From positions 1-64,000 of the forward strand of contig CAAGCW010000026.1 in the NCBI GenBank assembly GCA_900768435.1: a DNA stretch of 64,000 bases, written 5' to 3'. The DNA comes from an uncultured Collinsella sp. Lineage in GTDB: Bacteria; Actinomycetota; Coriobacteriia; Coriobacteriales; Coriobacteriaceae. Position numbers and translations under genes: made by a program. Under the pieces are notes generated by a model. It saw only the letters and a program-made list of their open reading frames with translations, did not search any database and was not told the DNA's origin. Shown piece by piece: positions 17,303 through 26,218 of the stretch. How positions within the stretch are numbered: the first letter of the stretch is position 1; the number at the start of each line of letters is the position of its first letter.

Positions 17303-18322
17303 ATGTTCGGCAATCCCTCGTATCCAACGTATCAGGCTTTTTTGGGGCTTGGCATCGCCGCCGCCATTGCGCTGCTGCTCATGCCGTGGTGGATCAAGCT
17401 GCTCAAGGTCGAGGGTATCGGCCAGCAGGTTCGTGCCGACGGCCCCAAGCGTCATTTGGTTAAGCAGGGAACGCCCACCATGGGTGGCGTTGTCATCCTC
17501 GTCGCGATCTCGCTGACCTGCCTGCTGATGGGCAAGCTCACCACCGAGCTCGTGCTCGTGCTGCTCGCCACGCTGGCGACCGGCGTGCTGGGTCTGATCG
17601 ACGACCTGACCTCCGTTACGCATGGGCGCTCGCTCGGTCTGACGCCTCATGCCAAGATGATCGGCCTAACCGTTATCTGTGTCACCTTTACGGTACTTGC
17701 CGTCAACTGGTGCGGCGTCGCCCCCGAGATTCGTTTTCCCGGTGGGTTGACGATCGACCTTGGCGTGCTTTCGACCACCATCTGCGGCTATTCGTTCCCG
17801 TGGCTCTATATTGTCTTTTGCTGGCTGATGATTGCCGGTCTTTCTAATGCCGTGAACCTGACCGATGGCCTTGACGGTCTTGCTGGCGGCACCTCCATGA
17901 TCGCCATGCTCGCCATGGCTGCCATGGCGTTTTTGCACGGAGACGTGAACCTGTCCATCTTCTGCACCGCGTGTGCCGGTGCCTGCTTGGGCTTTCTGTG
18001 GTTCAACTGCTATCCGGCGAGCATCTTTATGGGTGATACCGGCTCGCTTGCTCTGGGCGCCGCGTTTGCCTGCACGTCCATCATGACTAACACCGAGGTC
18101 GTCTCCCTCATCATCGGCGGCCTGTTTATCGTTGAGACTCTGTCGGTCATGATTCAGGTTGTCTACTTCCATTTTACGCACAAGCGCGTCTTCCTTATGG
18201 CGCCCATCCATCATCATTTCGAAAAGAAGGGCTGGGCCGAGACCAAGGTCGTCATCCGTTTTTGGATTATCGCTGCGGCCTTTGGTGCCGTTGGCCTTGC
18301 TCTGTTCTTCCAGTTGGGATAG
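17303..18322 (+). CDS. mraY: Phospho-MurNAc-pentapeptide translocase MraY
   Basis: A 339-residue integral membrane enzyme with about 10 helices that transfers phospho-MurNAc-pentapeptide to undecaprenyl phosphate, forming lipid I. It shows GTPTMGG, the metal-binding IDD (GLIDDLTS), NLTDGLDGLAGG and MAPIHHHFEKKG, all family hallmarks. It starts 3 bases after murF. Confidence 0.96.
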   Translation: MFGNPSYPTYQAFLGLGIAAAIALLLMPWWIKLLKVEGIGQQVRADGPKRHLVKQGTPTMGGVVILVAISLTCLLMGKLTTELVLVLLATLATGVLGLIDDLTSVTHGRSLGLTPHAKMIGLTVICVTFTVLAVNWCGVAPEIRFPGGLTIDLGVLSTTICGYSFPWLYIVFCWLMIAGLSNAVNLTDGLDGLAGGTSMIAMLAMAAMAFLHGDVNLSIFCTACAGACLGFLWFNCYPASIFMGDTGSLALGAAFACTSIMTNTEVVSLIIGGLFIVETLSVMIQVVYFHFTHKRVFLMAPIHHHFEKKGWAETKVVIRFWIIAAAFGAVGLALFFQLG

Positions 18323-18331
18323 TGGTCTTTC

Positions 18332-19738
18332 ATGCCTCTTGCTGATGTCTTTAGCCTGCTCGTTTTGGGTCAGGGCAAATCCGGTCTCGATGTCGCCCGC
18401 TGGGCGCTGGCACATCCCGAGCGCGTAAGCGCCGTTACCGTGTATGGCGGCGGCACCTCTGAGCCCAATGACGCCACGCGTGCGCTCGAGGCTGCTGGTG
18501 CGTCGTTTGTCTATGGGGCCGAACAGGTCGAGGGCGCCTATGACGCATGCGTGACGTGCCCGGGCATCTCGGAGTTCTCGGGCTTCTTTAAGGCCGGGCG
18601 CGAACATGCCGCTCAGATTATGGGTGAGCCAGAGTTTGCCTATCGCCTGTCGCCCGATAACTGGATTGCCATCACGGGCACCAACGGTAAGACGACCACC
18701 ACGTCGCTGACCGATTATCTGCTCAAGGCTGCCGGCGAGGCCAGCGTAGCTGTCGGCAACATCGGCGAGCCGCCGGTCAACGAGATTGACGGCCGAGCCC
18801 ACAACGAGTGGTTTGTGGCTGAGCTCTCGAGCTATCAGATTGCTACGACCACCGAGCTCCACCCTCGCGTGGCAGTGCTGCTCAACATCACTCCCGACCA
18901 CTTGGGCTGGCATAAGAGCCATAAGAACTATGCGCTTGCCAAGATCAAGCTGTTTGACAATATGGTCGATGACGATCTGGCGGTTGTCGACGTCGAAGAC
19001 GCCGGCATTCACGAGTTCGATGAGTACATCTACACGCCGGGTCGTCGCATCTGCAAGGTTGCCTTTGACGAGCCCGAGGGCGAGGATGCCGCCTTTGTGC
19101 GCGATGGCAAGATGATCGTGCGTCTGAAGGGTGTCGAGACCCCGCTCATCGCTATATCCGAGCTCAAGATCTCGGGCCATCACAATGTTATCAATGCCCT
19201 GTGCGCTGCCACGGCTGCCTTGGCAGCCGGTGCCGATGTCGACGGTGTCTGCCGCGGTCTGGCCTCGTTCCAGCCGCTCGAGCACCGCGTGGAGCCGTGT
19301 GGCGAGATTGACGGCGTGCGCTACGTCAACGATTCCAAGGCGACCAACACCGATGCGGTCGAGAAGGCACTGACGGCATTTCCCGATGACGACGTGATCT
19401 TGCTGCTCGGCGGCCACGATAAGGGCACGCCGCTCACGGACTTCGCGCGTGTCGTTATGGACAACGTGCGCTCGGTCGTCTGCTTTGGCGATGCGCGCGA
19501 GCGCTTCACCGCCGCTATGGACGAGGCTGATGTCGATGGCGATGTGGATATCGCCCAGGCGGATGACCTGCGCGACGCCGTGGACGTTGCCCGTTCGCTT
19601 TCGAGCCGTGGCGATGTGATCTTACTTTCTCCTGCCTGCTCTTCGTTCGATGAGTTCTCGGGCTATGAGGAGCGCGGCCGCGTGTTTAAGGACTACGTGG
19701 CCCAGCTTGCCGCTGCGGCGAAATCGCAAATGGAATAG
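18332..19738 (+). CDS. murD: UDP-MurNAc-L-alanine--D-glutamate ligase MurD
   Basis: A 468-residue cytosolic Mur ligase. It has a Rossmann-like N-terminal domain (LLVLGQGKSG), the ATP loop ITGTNGKTTTTSL, ELSSYQ, NITPDHLGWH and VNDSKATNTDAVEKAL, the latter being the MurD C-terminal signature. It lies between mraY and ftsW with gaps of about 10 bases. Confidence 0.95.
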   Translation: MPLADVFSLLVLGQGKSGLDVARWALAHPERVSAVTVYGGGTSEPNDATRALEAAGASFVYGAEQVEGAYDACVTCPGISEFSGFFKAGREHAAQIMGEPEFAYRLSPDNWIAITGTNGKTTTTSLTDYLLKAAGEASVAVGNIGEPPVNEIDGRAHNEWFVAELSSYQIATTTELHPRVAVLLNITPDHLGWHKSHKNYALAKIKLFDNMVDDDLAVVDVEDAGIHEFDEYIYTPGRRICKVAFDEPEGEDAAFVRDGKMIVRLKGVETPLIAISELKISGHHNVINALCAATAALAAGADVDGVCRGLASFQPLEHRVEPCGEIDGVRYVNDSKATNTDAVEKALTAFPDDDVILLLGGHDKGTPLTDFARVVMDNVRSVVCFGDARERFTAAMDEADVDGDVDIAQADDLRDAVDVARSLSSRGDVILLSPACSSFDEFSGYEERGRVFKDYVAQLAAAAKSQME

Positions 19739-19747
19739 GGGTTGCCG

Positions 19748-21268
19748 GTGAGAGAGGAGAGCCCCCGACAAGGTATGAGGAGGCCCGACTCGGACCGTGC
19801 TTCCTCGCGGCGCAGCACACCGCGTTCCGGTCGCGGCGGGCAGACGTTTAGCGAACGCTATATTGCCGGCGTTCCCGCCCGTATCATGCGCCCCCGTTTG
19901 ATATTCATGGCCTGCCTGTTTACCTTGGTGTGCTTTGGCCTGCTGATGGTGTACTCGGCGTCTTCGGTCGAGGCGCTGCACGAGAATGGCTCGGCGACGT
20001 TTTTTCTGGGTCGACAGGCCGCGTTTGCCGTGGTCGGTGTTCTGGCGCTGATTGCCATCGTGCGCGTTTTGCCGGACAGCTGGTTTGGGGAGGATGTGCT
20101 CAGGATCTTCCTCATCGGCATGATAGGGCTACTGCTTCTGGTGTTCTTGGTGGGCAGCGGCAGCCGTGGCGCCACACGCTGGCTCAACATCGCCGGTATT
20201 CAGTTCCAGCCTTCCGAGTTTTTAAAGCCATTTGCCATTGCGTATTCGGCCATCATGCTTGATCGCTTCTTTTCGCCCGGTGGCAACATCAACGAGTTTC
20301 TTAGCAAGATGGGCATCTGTTTGGCCCCTTCGATTTTTTTGATCTTTATCCAGCCCGACTTTGGTACCGTTCTGATCATTTTATTGACGCTGGTATGCAT
20401 GGCACTGTTTGCGGGATTGGATCCCAAATTTATCGTCTGGACGCTCGTTGGCGGCATCGTCGTCATTGCAATCGCCCTTATTGCCGAGCCGTATCGTATG
20501 ACGCGTGTCGAGGTTGCTTGGAATCCCTGGGCCGACGAGTATGGTGACGGCTATCAGGCCACGCTTGCCATTATGGCCTTTGCCTCGGGCGGTCTGTTCG
20601 GCCGTGGCATCGGCAACTCAACCATGAAGTACTCGTATCTGCCCGAGGCGCACAATGACTACATCCTGGCCATCATTGGCGAGGAAGTCGGTTTTGTCGG
20701 AACCGTGCTGTTCTTCTTGGTGTTTGCGATGCTGATCTACTCGGCGTTTCGCATTGCCGAGCAGGCGACCGATCGCCGGGGCGCGCTTATGGCGTCTGGC
20801 TCCGCGGTCATTCTCGCAGTGCAGTTTTTGATTAACGCGCTGGGCATCCTCAACGTGTTTCCCATGACGGGCAAACCGCTGCCGTTTATTAGCTACGGCG
20901 GTTCGTCGATTATTGTGTCGCTTATGCTTGCCGGGTTGATTCTGCGCGTTTCGTACGAGAGCGCCCGCCGCGATGAGTACGACCGTCGCCGCGAGAGCTT
21001 TGCCGTTATGGATGAGAGTACCGCCGGCGTGCCCCACGTGCGCGGCGAGCGATCTTCGCGTAACGGTTTTACCGTCCTGGATGGCTCTGCGACCGAGCCG
21101 GCAGCCCGCCCGCGTCAGCGAACGGCGCCGCAAGGTCGTCCTCAGCGCCCCAGCCCTCGCAACGCGGGCGGCGGATATAATCGAATCGATTTGAACTCGG
21201 ACCCGTCGGCGCGTCTGCGTACCGACGACCAGGGACCGCGTGTACGAAGGGACTACCATGACCGATAA
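19748..21268 (+). CDS. ftsW: Septal peptidoglycan polymerase FtsW
   Basis: A 506-residue SEDS-family glycosyltransferase with about 10 membrane helices that pairs with FtsI. The family blocks GSRGATRWLNIAGIQFQPSE, PEAHNDYILAIIGEE and TGKPLPFISYGGSS are intact. An N-terminal ~45-residue Arg/Ser tail and a ~130-residue Arg/Pro-rich C-terminal tail are cytoplasmic and probably disordered. The GTG at 19748 is preferred (AGGGG 7 bases upstream); a TTG at 19742 and an ATG at 19775 are alternatives. Its 3' end overlaps murG by 11 bases. Confidence 0.93.
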   Translation: MREESPRQGMRRPDSDRASSRRSTPRSGRGGQTFSERYIAGVPARIMRPRLIFMACLFTLVCFGLLMVYSASSVEALHENGSATFFLGRQAAFAVVGVLALIAIVRVLPDSWFGEDVLRIFLIGMIGLLLLVFLVGSGSRGATRWLNIAGIQFQPSEFLKPFAIAYSAIMLDRFFSPGGNINEFLSKMGICLAPSIFLIFIQPDFGTVLIILLTLVCMALFAGLDPKFIVWTLVGGIVVIAIALIAEPYRMTRVEVAWNPWADEYGDGYQATLAIMAFASGGLFGRGIGNSTMKYSYLPEAHNDYILAIIGEEVGFVGTVLFFLVFAMLIYSAFRIAEQATDRRGALMASGSAVILAVQFLINALGILNVFPMTGKPLPFISYGGSSIIVSLMLAGLILRVSYESARRDEYDRRRESFAVMDESTAGVPHVRGERSSRNGFTVLDGSATEPAARPRQRTAPQGRPQRPSPRNAGGGYNRIDLNSDPSARLRTDDQGPRVRRDYHDR

Positions 21269-22373
21269 AATGACCGTTGCTATTGCAGCCGGCGGCACGG
21301 CCGGGCACATCAACCCCGCGCTCGCCTTGGCCGAAGAGCTGCGTGACCGTGGCCACCACGTTGTGTTCGTGGGCCAGTCGCGCAAGCTCGAGGGTCGTCT
21401 GGTCCCCGAGGCTGGGTTTGATTTTGTGCCCATTACGGTCACGGGCTTCGACCGCTCCCGTCCTTGGACGGCGCTGACCTCGCTGTGGCGTGTCAACAAA
21501 GCCAAGCGTGCGCTCGCCAGTCATTTCTCAAAGGTCGGCAAGCCCGATGCCGCCATTGGTTTTGGTGCCTATGTCGAGGTTCCGCTGCTGGGGTGGTGCA
21601 AGGGCGCGGGCGTTCCGTATCTGCTGCATGAGCAGAACTCTGTTCCGGGCCTGGCCAACAAGATGATGAACTCCCACGCCGCCCGCGTGTGTATCTCGGT
21701 ACCGGTAGCGCGTTCGGTCTTTGAGCGCGAAGGTGACCCTGACCACGTGCTCATGACCGGCAACCCCGTACGTCGCTCGGTGATCGAGGGCGATCGCGCT
21801 CGCGGCCGCAAGGCACTTGGCGTTCCCGAGGACGCTACGCTGCTGCTCGTCTTTGGCGGTTCACTTGGCGCCCAGCACCTCAACGAGCGCGTGGTTTCGC
21901 TCAAAAACGAGCTGCTTTCGCGCAAGAACCTCTATGTGTTGCATTCGACGGGTGCCGACGGCTTTGAGGAGACCGAGCGCGCTTTGGCGCTGACGCCCGA
22001 GGAGGCGAAGCGTTACCGCGTCCAGCCATACATTGACAACATGGGCGATATGCTGGCTGCTGCCGATTTGGTGCTCTCGCGTTCGGGCGCATCGAGCGTG
22101 GCCGAGATCGCTGCGCTCGCTGTGCCCTCAGTGCTCGTGCCGTACCCGCATGCGACGGCCGACCACCAAACCACCAATGCCCGGTATCTGGTCGACGCCG
22201 GGGCCGGCGTGCTCTGCGCCGATGCCGATATCGACGGTTCTGCCTTTGCCGATGAACTGCTGCACCTGGTCGATGACGCGGCGGCGCGCGACGCCATGCG
22301 TCAGGCGGCGCGTGGTCTGGCTCAGGATAGGGCCGCCGCTCTTCTGGCGGATGCGGTAGAGGGTTTGCGTTAG
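21258..22373 (+). CDS. murG: Lipid II synthase MurG
   Basis: A 371-residue membrane-associated GT28 glycosyltransferase adding GlcNAc to lipid I. The N-terminal loop AAGGTAGHINPALALA and GFGAYVEVPLLGWCKGAGVPYLLHEQNSVPG are typical, and the UDP-GlcNAc site includes FGGSLGAQHLN and the later LSRSGASSVAEIAAL. GAAGGGA supports the ATG at 21258, inside the end of ftsW, so translation is likely coupled. Confidence 0.96.
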   Translation: MTDKMTVAIAAGGTAGHINPALALAEELRDRGHHVVFVGQSRKLEGRLVPEAGFDFVPITVTGFDRSRPWTALTSLWRVNKAKRALASHFSKVGKPDAAIGFGAYVEVPLLGWCKGAGVPYLLHEQNSVPGLANKMMNSHAARVCISVPVARSVFEREGDPDHVLMTGNPVRRSVIEGDRARGRKALGVPEDATLLLVFGGSLGAQHLNERVVSLKNELLSRKNLYVLHSTGADGFEETERALALTPEEAKRYRVQPYIDNMGDMLAAADLVLSRSGASSVAEIAALAVPSVLVPYPHATADHQTTNARYLVDAGAGVLCADADIDGSAFADELLHLVDDAAARDAMRQAARGLAQDRAAALLADAVEGLR

Positions 22374-22470
22374 TTAGACGGGATATCGTCGGTCGCCCTC
22401 GCGCTGATGCGGTAGGTGCGGTACAGTTAACGGGTTACAGGCAGTGTTTACGCAAGGAGTACACGAGCAC

Positions 22471-23889
22471 ATGGCTGATTCCCAGACTGCAACCTCCGCG
22501 CCCGAGTTTAAGAGCGCCCACTTTATCGGTATCGGCGGCGCCGGCATGAGCGGCATCGCCCTCGTTCTTCACGAGCGCGGTTATGCCGTTACCGGCTCCG
22601 ACCTTAAGACGTCACGTTATATCCGCCAGCTTACCCGCGCTGGTGTGAAGGTGCATGTGGGCCATGAGGCCGCCACGATCGACGAGGTCAAGCCCGACGT
22701 GGTTGTTGTCTCCACCGCTATTCCGGAGTCCAACCCTGAACTCGTGCGCGCTCGCGAGCTTGGTATTCCCGTGTGGCCCCGTGCCAAGATGCTCTCTGCT
22801 TTGGGCCACGGCTACACCACCGTCGCTGTTGCCGGCACGCATGGCAAGACCACCACGTCTTCGATGTGCGCCACCATGCTCGACCGCATGGGTCTGGATC
22901 CGAGCTTCTTGATCGGCGGCATTGTCGAGGGCTATGACACGAACGGCAAGAACGGCTCGGGCGACTACTTTGTCGCCGAGGCCGACGAGTCCGACAGCTC
23001 CTTCCTGTTCCTGAACCCCAACGTGGTCATCGTGACCAACGTCGAGGCCGACCACCTCGATCACTACTCGGGTATCGAGGAGATCGAGGCAACTTTCGCC
23101 AAATTCATGAGCCTGGTGGGCGAGGACGGCACCGTCATCGTCTGCGGTGAGGACCCGCATCTGGTCGAGCTCGCCAAGTCGACGGGCCGTCACGTGCTTT
23201 CCTACGGCTTTGCCGAGAGCAACGACATCGTCTGCATGCACCCGGATGTCAAGGGCATCCAGAGCGACTTTATCGTTCGCTTTGAGGACGGCACTGAGCA
23301 CGCTGTGGAGATCAAGAGCAATCCCGGTCGCCACAACATGCTCAACGCCACGGCGGTGCTCACCGTCGCCCATGTCCTGGGCCTTGACATCGACGCCGCC
23401 GCCAAGGCGCTCTCGAGCTTTGAGGGCGTCCGCCGTCGCTTTACCCACGTGGGCGATATCGATGGCATCACCGTGGTCGATGATTACGGCCATCACCCCA
23501 CCGAGATCAAGGCGACGCTTGCTGCTGCTTCGTCGCTGGGCTACAAGCATGTCGACGTCGTGTTCCAGCCGCACCGTTATTCGCGCCTGCAGGCCCTGTG
23601 CGACGACTTTGCCGATGCATTTGCCAATGCCGATAAACTGCTGCTGATTGATGTGTTCTCGGCTGGCGAGATGCCCATTCCGGGTGTCACCTCTAAGATG
23701 CTCGCCGATACCGTGCGCGCCAAGCATCCTGGCAAGGAGGTCGTGTACTGCTCCAGCCGTCTTGAGCTCAATCAGGAGCTCGAGCAGATGGTGGGCGAGG
23801 ACGACCTGCTGCTCACTATGGGTGCCGGTGACGTTACGACCGTCGGTCCCGAGTTCATTGAGTATCTGACTGCCAAGAAAGACGCTTAA
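22471..23889 (+). CDS. murC: UDP-MurNAc--L-alanine ligase MurC
   Basis: A 472-residue Mur ligase adding the first amino acid. FIGIGGAGMSGIA is the N-terminal nucleotide fold, VAGTHGKTTTSSM the ATP loop, EADESDSSFLFLNP and NVEADHLDHY the catalytic core, and DDYGHHPTEIKATL the C-terminal signature. AAGGAG at 22454-22459 is 11 bases before the chosen ATG; a GTG at 22444 would add nine residues. Confidence 0.95.
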   Translation: MADSQTATSAPEFKSAHFIGIGGAGMSGIALVLHERGYAVTGSDLKTSRYIRQLTRAGVKVHVGHEAATIDEVKPDVVVVSTAIPESNPELVRARELGIPVWPRAKMLSALGHGYTTVAVAGTHGKTTTSSMCATMLDRMGLDPSFLIGGIVEGYDTNGKNGSGDYFVAEADESDSSFLFLNPNVVIVTNVEADHLDHYSGIEEIEATFAKFMSLVGEDGTVIVCGEDPHLVELAKSTGRHVLSYGFAESNDIVCMHPDVKGIQSDFIVRFEDGTEHAVEIKSNPGRHNMLNATAVLTVAHVLGLDIDAAAKALSSFEGVRRRFTHVGDIDGITVVDDYGHHPTEIKATLAAASSLGYKHVDVVFQPHRYSRLQALCDDFADAFANADKLLLIDVFSAGEMPIPGVTSKMLADTVRAKHPGKEVVYCSSRLELNQELEQMVGEDDLLLTMGAGDVTTVGPEFIEYLTAKKDA

Positions 23890-23894
23890 GTCTA

Positions 23895-24806
23895 ATGGGT
23901 CTGTTTAACGCCGTCATGGCGCTCTCGGGCATGATCGACACGGATGTGATCGAGGACGAGCGCCTTGCGCGTCATACGAGCTATCGTATCGGCGGCAAGG
24001 CCGACCTCTTTGTGACGTGCCATAGCTATCATGCCCTCCGCCGCGCCGTGGCGGTGCTCGATCGCGAGCAGGTGCCGTGGGTCATCATCGGCAAGGGCTC
24101 CAATCTGCTGGTTGCCGATGGCGGTTATCGCGGTGCCGTCATTTCGCTCGGACGTGAGTTTCAGCGCACGGTTGTTGCCGATGACGGTTGTACGCTGACG
24201 GTCGGTGCGGGCGTGATGTTTGCGCGCCTGCTCAACGATGCCCTGTCGCGTAGCCTCTCGGGCCTTGAGTTTGCCGTTGGCATTCCTGGTTCGGTCGGCG
24301 GTGCGATATCCATGAATGCCGGCACACGGACCGAGTGGATTGGCTCGCTGGTTGAGGATGTCGTAACGTTTGACCCGGCATCCGGTATCAAGCATTATGC
24401 GGGGTCCGAGATCACTTGGGGCTACCGCGAATGTAGCCTTCCCCGCAATGAGATCATCCTCGAGTGCGTGTTCAAGCTTAAACCGGCGCCCAAGGCCGAC
24501 ATTCGCGAGCGCATGGAGCGGTACCTTACAAGGCGCAAGCGTACGCAGCCCATGGGTCGCGCATCCTGCGGGTCTGTCTTTCGCAACCCGCCCGATGCGA
24601 GTGTGGGCAAGCTTATCGAGGATTGTGGATTAAAGGGTTTTTCGATTGGCGGCGCGGAAGTTTCGCCCGTTCACGCTAATTTTATCGTTAATAACGGAAC
24701 TGCCTCGGCCGATGACGTTGCCGCGGTTATTAGACATGTGCACGGAAAGGTGAGGGAGGCGTATGGCATCGAGCTCAGACCGGAAGTTAAATTCCTCGGC
24801 TTCTAG
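23895..24806 (+). CDS. murB: UDP-N-acetylenolpyruvoylglucosamine reductase MurB
   Basis: A 303-residue FAD-dependent reductase completing UDP-MurNAc. HTSYRIGGKADLF and IIGKGSNLLVADGGYRG contact FAD; GIPGSVGGAISMNAG and GRASCGSVFRNP contain active-site residues. This Ser-containing form is the MurB type found in many Gram-positives. It begins 6 bases after murC, and its last 44 bases overlap the start of ftsQ. Confidence 0.95.
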   Translation: MGLFNAVMALSGMIDTDVIEDERLARHTSYRIGGKADLFVTCHSYHALRRAVAVLDREQVPWVIIGKGSNLLVADGGYRGAVISLGREFQRTVVADDGCTLTVGAGVMFARLLNDALSRSLSGLEFAVGIPGSVGGAISMNAGTRTEWIGSLVEDVVTFDPASGIKHYAGSEITWGYRECSLPRNEIILECVFKLKPAPKADIRERMERYLTRRKRTQPMGRASCGSVFRNPPDASVGKLIEDCGLKGFSIGGAEVSPVHANFIVNNGTASADDVAAVIRHVHGKVREAYGIELRPEVKFLGF

Positions 24807-26019
24807 AGCATCGAAACCCACCTTCCGCCGCGCCGGAGGGCGTTCCGGCGCGCCTGCCAAACCTCAACGCAATACCGTCGCGCACTCTAAGTCTGTCGGG
24901 CATGCTCGACAGACCAGTCGTCCGGTCGTCGGCTCGCAGCTCGGTAATCGTCCGGCCGCAAAAAAGTTCTCGCGTCCCTCGGTGACGTCAAAGCCTGTTA
25001 TGGGCGCCAAGCCTGCCCGTCCCATGGCAGCTCCCAAGCCCTCGACGGGAACTAAAGCGGCGCGTCCAGGTCGCACGCTGGGTGCATCGAAACCGCGCTC
25101 GCTGACATCGGTGCCGGCTACCGCCAAGAAGCCTTCGAGTAAAAAAGGTTTCAACCCGTTATCTTCACTTGGAGCGATGGCAAATAAAACATCAGACGCC
25201 GCTTCTGTCGTTACAGGCAAAGGCAAAATCGTGGGCGGCGTTCTGGCCGTCTTGGCCGTGCTCGTCGTCGTTGCCATCGTGGTGATCAACTCTGGACTGT
25301 TTACTGCCACTGATATTCAGATTCAAGGCAGCGAGCATGTGACGAAGCACGATGCTATCCAGCTGATCGACTTGCCCGAGGGAACGTCGCTTTTTAACGT
25401 CGATCCCGACCAGATTACCGAGGATCTCAAGCAGAACCCGTGGGTTTCGGGCGTGGATGTCCAGCGCCAGTTTCCCCATACGCTTATCATCACGCCGACG
25501 GAGCGTAAAGTTATCGCCATTGCGTATATCAGCTCCGACGACCTTGCCTGGGCTATCGGAGATGATGACACCTGGATCGCCCCGCTGTCGACGTCGGTCG
25601 AAGTGGACGACCAGGGCAACGTCATCACGACAGGGCAGGGCTCAAATACCTTGACCGGAATCGATGCCGCGCTGGCGCTCGCCAAGCATTATGGCGCGGT
25701 GTTGTTGACTGATGTCTCGGCGGATGTCGCTCCGGTTTCCGGCCAGGCGGTGAACTCCAAAGCCGTTAAGGCCGGCCTGGATTATGTGCGTGGTTTTTCG
25801 AGCGAGTTCTTGGGACAAGTCAAGGATATTTCCACGCCTTCGGTCGAAGCCATCTCGGCAAACCTCAATAACGGCATCGAGGTGTCGCTGGGCGATTCGG
25901 ACGATATCGCCAAGAAGGAACGCGTAGTCACCAAGTTGCTTTCGCAGGTAGAGGGCGTAACGTATATCAATGTGCGCTCTCCGGGCAACTACACATTTAG
26001 GAATGCTCCGACCTCGTAG
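24763..26019 (+). CDS. ftsQ: Division protein FtsQ/DivIB
   Basis: A 418-residue bitopic membrane protein. About 150 residues of basic, Ser/Pro/Ala-rich cytoplasmic tail precede one membrane helix (about 158-180). A POTRA domain follows (FTATDIQIQGSEHVTKHDAI to PTERKVIAI), then a beta domain. It starts inside the end of murB with AAGGTGAGGGAGG upstream, so coupling is likely. The length of the basic tail is remarkable and matches long tails on FtsI and FtsW nearby. Confidence 0.9.
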   Translation: MASSSDRKLNSSASRASKPTFRRAGGRSGAPAKPQRNTVAHSKSVGHARQTSRPVVGSQLGNRPAAKKFSRPSVTSKPVMGAKPARPMAAPKPSTGTKAARPGRTLGASKPRSLTSVPATAKKPSSKKGFNPLSSLGAMANKTSDAASVVTGKGKIVGGVLAVLAVLVVVAIVVINSGLFTATDIQIQGSEHVTKHDAIQLIDLPEGTSLFNVDPDQITEDLKQNPWVSGVDVQRQFPHTLIITPTERKVIAIAYISSDDLAWAIGDDDTWIAPLSTSVEVDDQGNVITTGQGSNTLTGIDAALALAKHYGAVLLTDVSADVAPVSGQAVNSKAVKAGLDYVRGFSSEFLGQVKDISTPSVEAISANLNNGIEVSLGDSDDIAKKERVVTKLLSQVEGVTYINVRSPGNYTFRNAPTS

Positions 26020-26083
26020 CGCTGGTTGATGCTTTGTTGAGGGGCCATACCACGCCGTTTATCTGGTTTGTTTGGTTTTCACG

Positions 26084-26097
26084 GTCAATTATTTGAC
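26084..26097. promoter_or_regulatory. Inverted repeat upstream of ftsZ
   Basis: GTCAA-TTAT-TTGAC is a perfect 5-base inverted repeat in the 199-base gap between ftsQ and ftsZ. The gap is AT-richer than its surroundings and probably contains an ftsZ promoter. An operator role is a guess. Confidence 0.3.
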
Positions 26098-26218
26098 TGA
26101 TACGTTCATAATGTGCAAACATAATACGGTTTACCTTTGCATTTACTTTCAACCTGAAGGTTAATGTGCGCAGGGGTCGACCCATGCTATGGCTATAACC
26201 TTTGTTCGGAGGACCGAC

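Noticed and set aside
15638..17650. A 670-codon minus-strand open frame over murF and mraY.
   Set aside because: It is antisense to cluster genes and is produced by codon bias.
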